From positions 1 through 40,610 of the forward strand of contig JAQWPZ010000221.1 in the NCBI GenBank assembly GCA_029245125.1: a stretch of DNA of 40,610 nt, read 5' to 3'. Of the stretch, positions 38,703-40,610 are shown one piece after another (positions within the stretch are counted from its first letter, which is position 1; every line of letters starts with the position of its first letter). This DNA comes from Rubripirellula sp. Its GTDB lineage: Bacteria > Planctomycetota > Planctomycetia > Pirellulales > Pirellulaceae. Made by a program: the position numbers and the translations under genes. The notes beneath the pieces were generated by a model that was not told the origin of the DNA, did not search any database, and saw nothing but the letters and a program-made list of their open reading frames with translations.

Positions 38703-39239
38703 TCAGCGAGCGTCTGGCGAGAGGTGTTCGTTCCACAGTCGGTGATCAATCCGCAACGCCTTGCTAAGCCATGGATCGCTGAGTGGAGGCAGCAGAGTGA
38801 GCCAGTTCTGGTGTGCGGAACAGTCCTGCAGAGATTCCCATGCAGTGGCAAAGAGTGGAGAGGTAGCAGCAGCTTCCCTGAGCCCGGTCTTGCTAAAGAA
38901 AATCAGAGCACCGAGGCCAGGGATGAAGTCGCTGGTCGGTCGCTTGGGTGATGGCTGATAAGCGGCAAAACGAATATCCGCTCCAGCAGGTCGCGTTGTG
39001 ACGACGTGCCCCGCCAAATCGTACTCGCGATCAAAGCAGGCAATTGCCCAGGGTGCTGGTGCGGTACCGGTCTCCAATTTGTCGAAGTACCAATACGGGT
39101 CTTGGCCGTAGGGCTCGAGGATCGGTTGCAACAAGCGTTCTGCGGCATCGGGAATGGCATAAACAAGGCGTTTGTTCAAGGCAGTCGTATTGCCATCGGT
39201 GACAACTGCTTCGGCGATGCGCAATTCAAAGTAAGACAT
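38703..39239 (-). CDS. Hypothetical protein
   Basis: No family recognised. The 178-residue product is soluble with no signal peptide or membrane segment. It has aromatic and proline-rich stretches (EPYGQDPYWYFDKL, APAPWAIACFDREYDLAGHV, RPTSDFIPGLGALIFFSKTG) that look like a compact alpha/beta domain. Translation start is well supported: AAGGAG at 39247-39252 (minus strand) lies 7 nt before the ATG at 39239. The next gene upstream, an exonuclease-fold candidate, has almost the same leader sequence and direction, and ends 116 bp before this start, so the two may be co-expressed. Coding is likely because of the ribosome-binding site and length; function unknown. Confidence 0.65.
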   Translation of the reverse strand: MSYFELRIAEAVVTDGNTTALNKRLVYAIPDAAERLLQPILEPYGQDPYWYFDKLETGTAPAPWAIACFDREYDLAGHVVTTRPAGADIRFAAYQPSPKRPTSDFIPGLGALIFFSKTGLREAAATSPLFATAWESLQDCSAHQNWLTLLPPLSDPWLSKALRIDHRLWNEHLSPDAR

Positions 39240-39246
39240 GATCGGG

Positions 39247-39252
39247 CTCCTT
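39247..39252 (-). promoter_or_regulatory. Shine-Dalgarno site of the 178-residue hypothetical protein
   Basis: AAGGAG on the minus strand, 7 nt before ATG 39239, inside a leader (AAGGAGCCC) also found before the next gene upstream. Confidence 0.65.
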
Positions 39253-39355
39253 TGGTAATTCGGTCGGAAGGTGATTGACTGAGCGGAGCCAGATGGAAGT
39301 GCAGTGCTGGGGGTCGCGCTCTGTTGAGTAAGGCGAATAATTTTGAGGCAACTGT

Positions 39356-40078
39356 TCAGACAATCTGCGAGCGATTGAGACAGTTTGCGGCCTTTTTAGT
39401 GAGCTTATGGAGAGCCAAGCAGTCTTGCTTGTTGTAGGCGAAAAGCTGTTTTGCCAACTCCCTTTGTTTTGATTCGATGCGTCGCCATCGTTTGGCTGTA
39501 CAGCATGCCTTGCGCAGTCGGCGAATCGCTTCCGCTACGCTTGGCTTGGGGGCATCGTAAGGTAGTCGATCAATGACTTTGCAGTAGTCGTCCAGGCTGT
39601 GGCACGTCGGTCTGCCTGTCCGTCGTACCCACCGTTTGAGGAGCAATTTCGCATTGCCCGACCGAGCCATGAATTCGTTTGCTGTCAGTTGACTACAGAA
39701 TCGATTCACCATGTCCTGTTCGTGCTGGCTGAAATAAAGGATATCGCGATCTTCGCTTCCGGCCTGGGCGAGAAGTGAGTTGATCGCCGATTCCATGCAG
39801 TCGAAGCACTCGGAGGAGACACCGGCGTGGACGAGTGGCTTGAGTGTCGGTTCAATGATTTGCACGCAGTACGTCGGATGCCTGTCGCGGCAATAGATAC
39901 CAAGCATCACGGGGGATGGAATCTCGCCGTTGCCCCGTCTTCCCTCGCCCTCGAAATCGATGTAGAGAGCCCGCTTGGCTCGATCGGGTGTTAAGGCCAG
40001 GACAGCATTGGCGTTTTGCTCACCAGCGTTCGTGATGGGGTTGCTGATGGGGCCGGTGATGAGATCAGTTCGGGGCAT
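39356..40078 (-). CDS. Divergent DEDDy-type 3'-5' exonuclease/RNase H-like protein (candidate)
   Basis: A 240-residue protein that appears to have the DnaQ-like exonuclease fold. Exo I is ALYIDFEGEG, with Asp41 and Glu43 (D-x-E) on the first strand. Exo II may be ILYFSQHEQDMVNRF, with Asp122. Exo III is LFAYNKQDCLALHKL, with Tyr215 and Asp219 (Y-x3-D, DEDDy type). The last motif also resembles the C-terminus of RNase_H_2/YprB-like domains found in RecB-like nucleases. No nuclease, helicase or polymerase domain is attached. The start at ATG 40078 is favoured over the longer frame by AAGGAG 5 nt upstream. If active it would degrade DNA or RNA ends with two metal ions; activity is inferred only from motif spacing. 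Confidence 0.68.
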   Translation of the reverse strand: MPRTDLITGPISNPITNAGEQNANAVLALTPDRAKRALYIDFEGEGRRGNGEIPSPVMLGIYCRDRHPTYCVQIIEPTLKPLVHAGVSSECFDCMESAINSLLAQAGSEDRDILYFSQHEQDMVNRFCSQLTANEFMARSGNAKLLLKRWVRRTGRPTCHSLDDYCKVIDRLPYDAPKPSVAEAIRRLRKACCTAKRWRRIESKQRELAKQLFAYNKQDCLALHKLTKKAANCLNRSQIV

Positions 40079-40083
40079 GTGGG

Positions 40084-40089
40084 CTCCTT
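40084..40089 (-). promoter_or_regulatory. Shine-Dalgarno site of the exonuclease-like gene
   Basis: AAGGAG on the minus strand, 5 nt before ATG 40078. It decides this start over the upstream frame, which runs to 40210 with a low-complexity Ser/Thr/His-rich extension. Confidence 0.7.
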
Positions 40090-40344
40090 GAGGTAGATCG
40101 ATTGTTGTCGATCCGGGGTGCGTTGAATGATCGTGACTAGAAGCGGTTGTTGAAGGCCGCGTCGACAACACCATTTTCGCGTGCACGTGATCGCACCTAC
40201 GCGTACGCACGCGAGCACGCGTCGCACATGCGTTCCGCGCGGGTTGCTAAATTCGTGAGTTTTTTTTACGCACCTCTTGACGACCTTCTGGTCCGCTCGC
40301 GATTTGGCGAGAGCCGCCGAGAAGATCGCTACTGCAGAGCACGG

Positions 40345-40610
40345 CTACGCGGTCTTGCTAGCGCTTGAGGTGCGGGATGGCCCCGTACTTTTTCCGGGAT
40401 GGACCCGTGCTTTTTTCATCAGAACCGACGATGCCCAATCAAATGTTTGCGCGGCAAGTGTTTGATCGTAAATGGCGATCTCCGCGATGCTGCCGTTTAA
40501 GAAGAGAGGGTCCCGTCTTTGACTTCCGTCGATGATATGGGAAGGCGTTAGCCGCGAGGTTGCCGATCGCTTCACCTTCGGATTGGAACTGACCGTTGAC
40601 GAACAGTTCG
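40345..40610 (-). pseudogene. LamG/concanavalin A-like domain gene, frameshifted, 5' end outside window
   Basis: Read on the minus strand from the window edge, one frame gives ELFVNGQFQSEGEAIGNLAA (from 40609) and continues as NAFPY. A second frame, offset by one base, gives IIDGSQRRDPLFLNGSIAEI and AIYDQTLAA. Together they form the ligand-face and last strands of a LamG domain (NGxxxGE, then F-x-G-x-I-x-E-I-x-I-Y), as found at the C-terminus of many planctomycete surface or FecR-type proteins. The switch lies between about 40528 and 40547 and is explained by one extra base. Either the gene is decaying or the sequence has an indel error. The tail after the domain (about 30 residues) is unconserved and may lie beyond the original stop. 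Confidence 0.65.

Overview
The window looks like chromosomal DNA from a planctomycete, most likely Pirellulaceae and Rhodopirellula-like. This rests on protein content, not on an rRNA gene: the PSD1/DUF1549-DUF1553, DUF1501, DUF1592-type, DUF1552, DUF1559 and GYF_2 families are all present and are typical of that phylum. Composition is moderate GC, gene spacing is loose, Shine-Dalgarno sites are often weak, and many intergenic gaps carry small tandem duplications. I saw no rRNA, tRNA, CRISPR array, transposase or phage gene.

Region 1 (1-7.8 kb): the 3' part of a glycoside hydrolase family 2 gene on +, then a minus-strand run. In transcription order this is a small secreted protein, a Nei/Fpg-type DNA glycosylase, an ArsB/NhaD-like ion transporter, a tandem universal stress protein, and a membrane-anchored vWA/glutamine-amidotransferase-like protein.

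Region 2 (8-24.5 kb) is mostly housekeeping. It holds rnhA and gyrB in tandem; a YyaL/SPATA20-type thioredoxin-fold protein; a minus-strand smpB-lolD-like-lolC/E-like operon with a 4-nt smpB/ATPase overlap; lipA followed closely by a TPR-glycosyltransferase fusion; an rpoD-like sigma factor that appears to start at TTG and ends in a strong terminator; a zinc-ribbon membrane protein; a methyltransferase; a DinB-like protein; and a DUF374 acyltransferase-like protein.

Region 3 (24.8-37.5 kb) is the planctomycete-specific exported part. One module pairs a c-type-cytochrome-motif DUF1549/DUF1553 protein with a Tat-exported DUF1501 (alkaline-phosphatase-fold) protein. A GYF_2 membrane protein and a DUF1559 pseudopilin-like protein follow. 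The second module is a DUF1592-family protein with two CXXCH motifs, a Tat-type DUF1552 protein and a secreted PQQ-type beta-propeller. The modules probably work in or outside the periplasm, but their substrates are unknown.

Region 4 (37.6-40.6 kb) holds poorly conserved genes: two unrecognised proteins, a divergent DEDDy-type exonuclease-fold candidate, and a frameshifted LamG-domain gene cut by the window edge. Intergenic DNA here has perfect palindromes and an alternating purine-pyrimidine CG-rich tract. The best candidates for something undescribed are the DUF1592-DUF1552-propeller module and the DEDDy-like protein. No classical defence or mobile system was seen.
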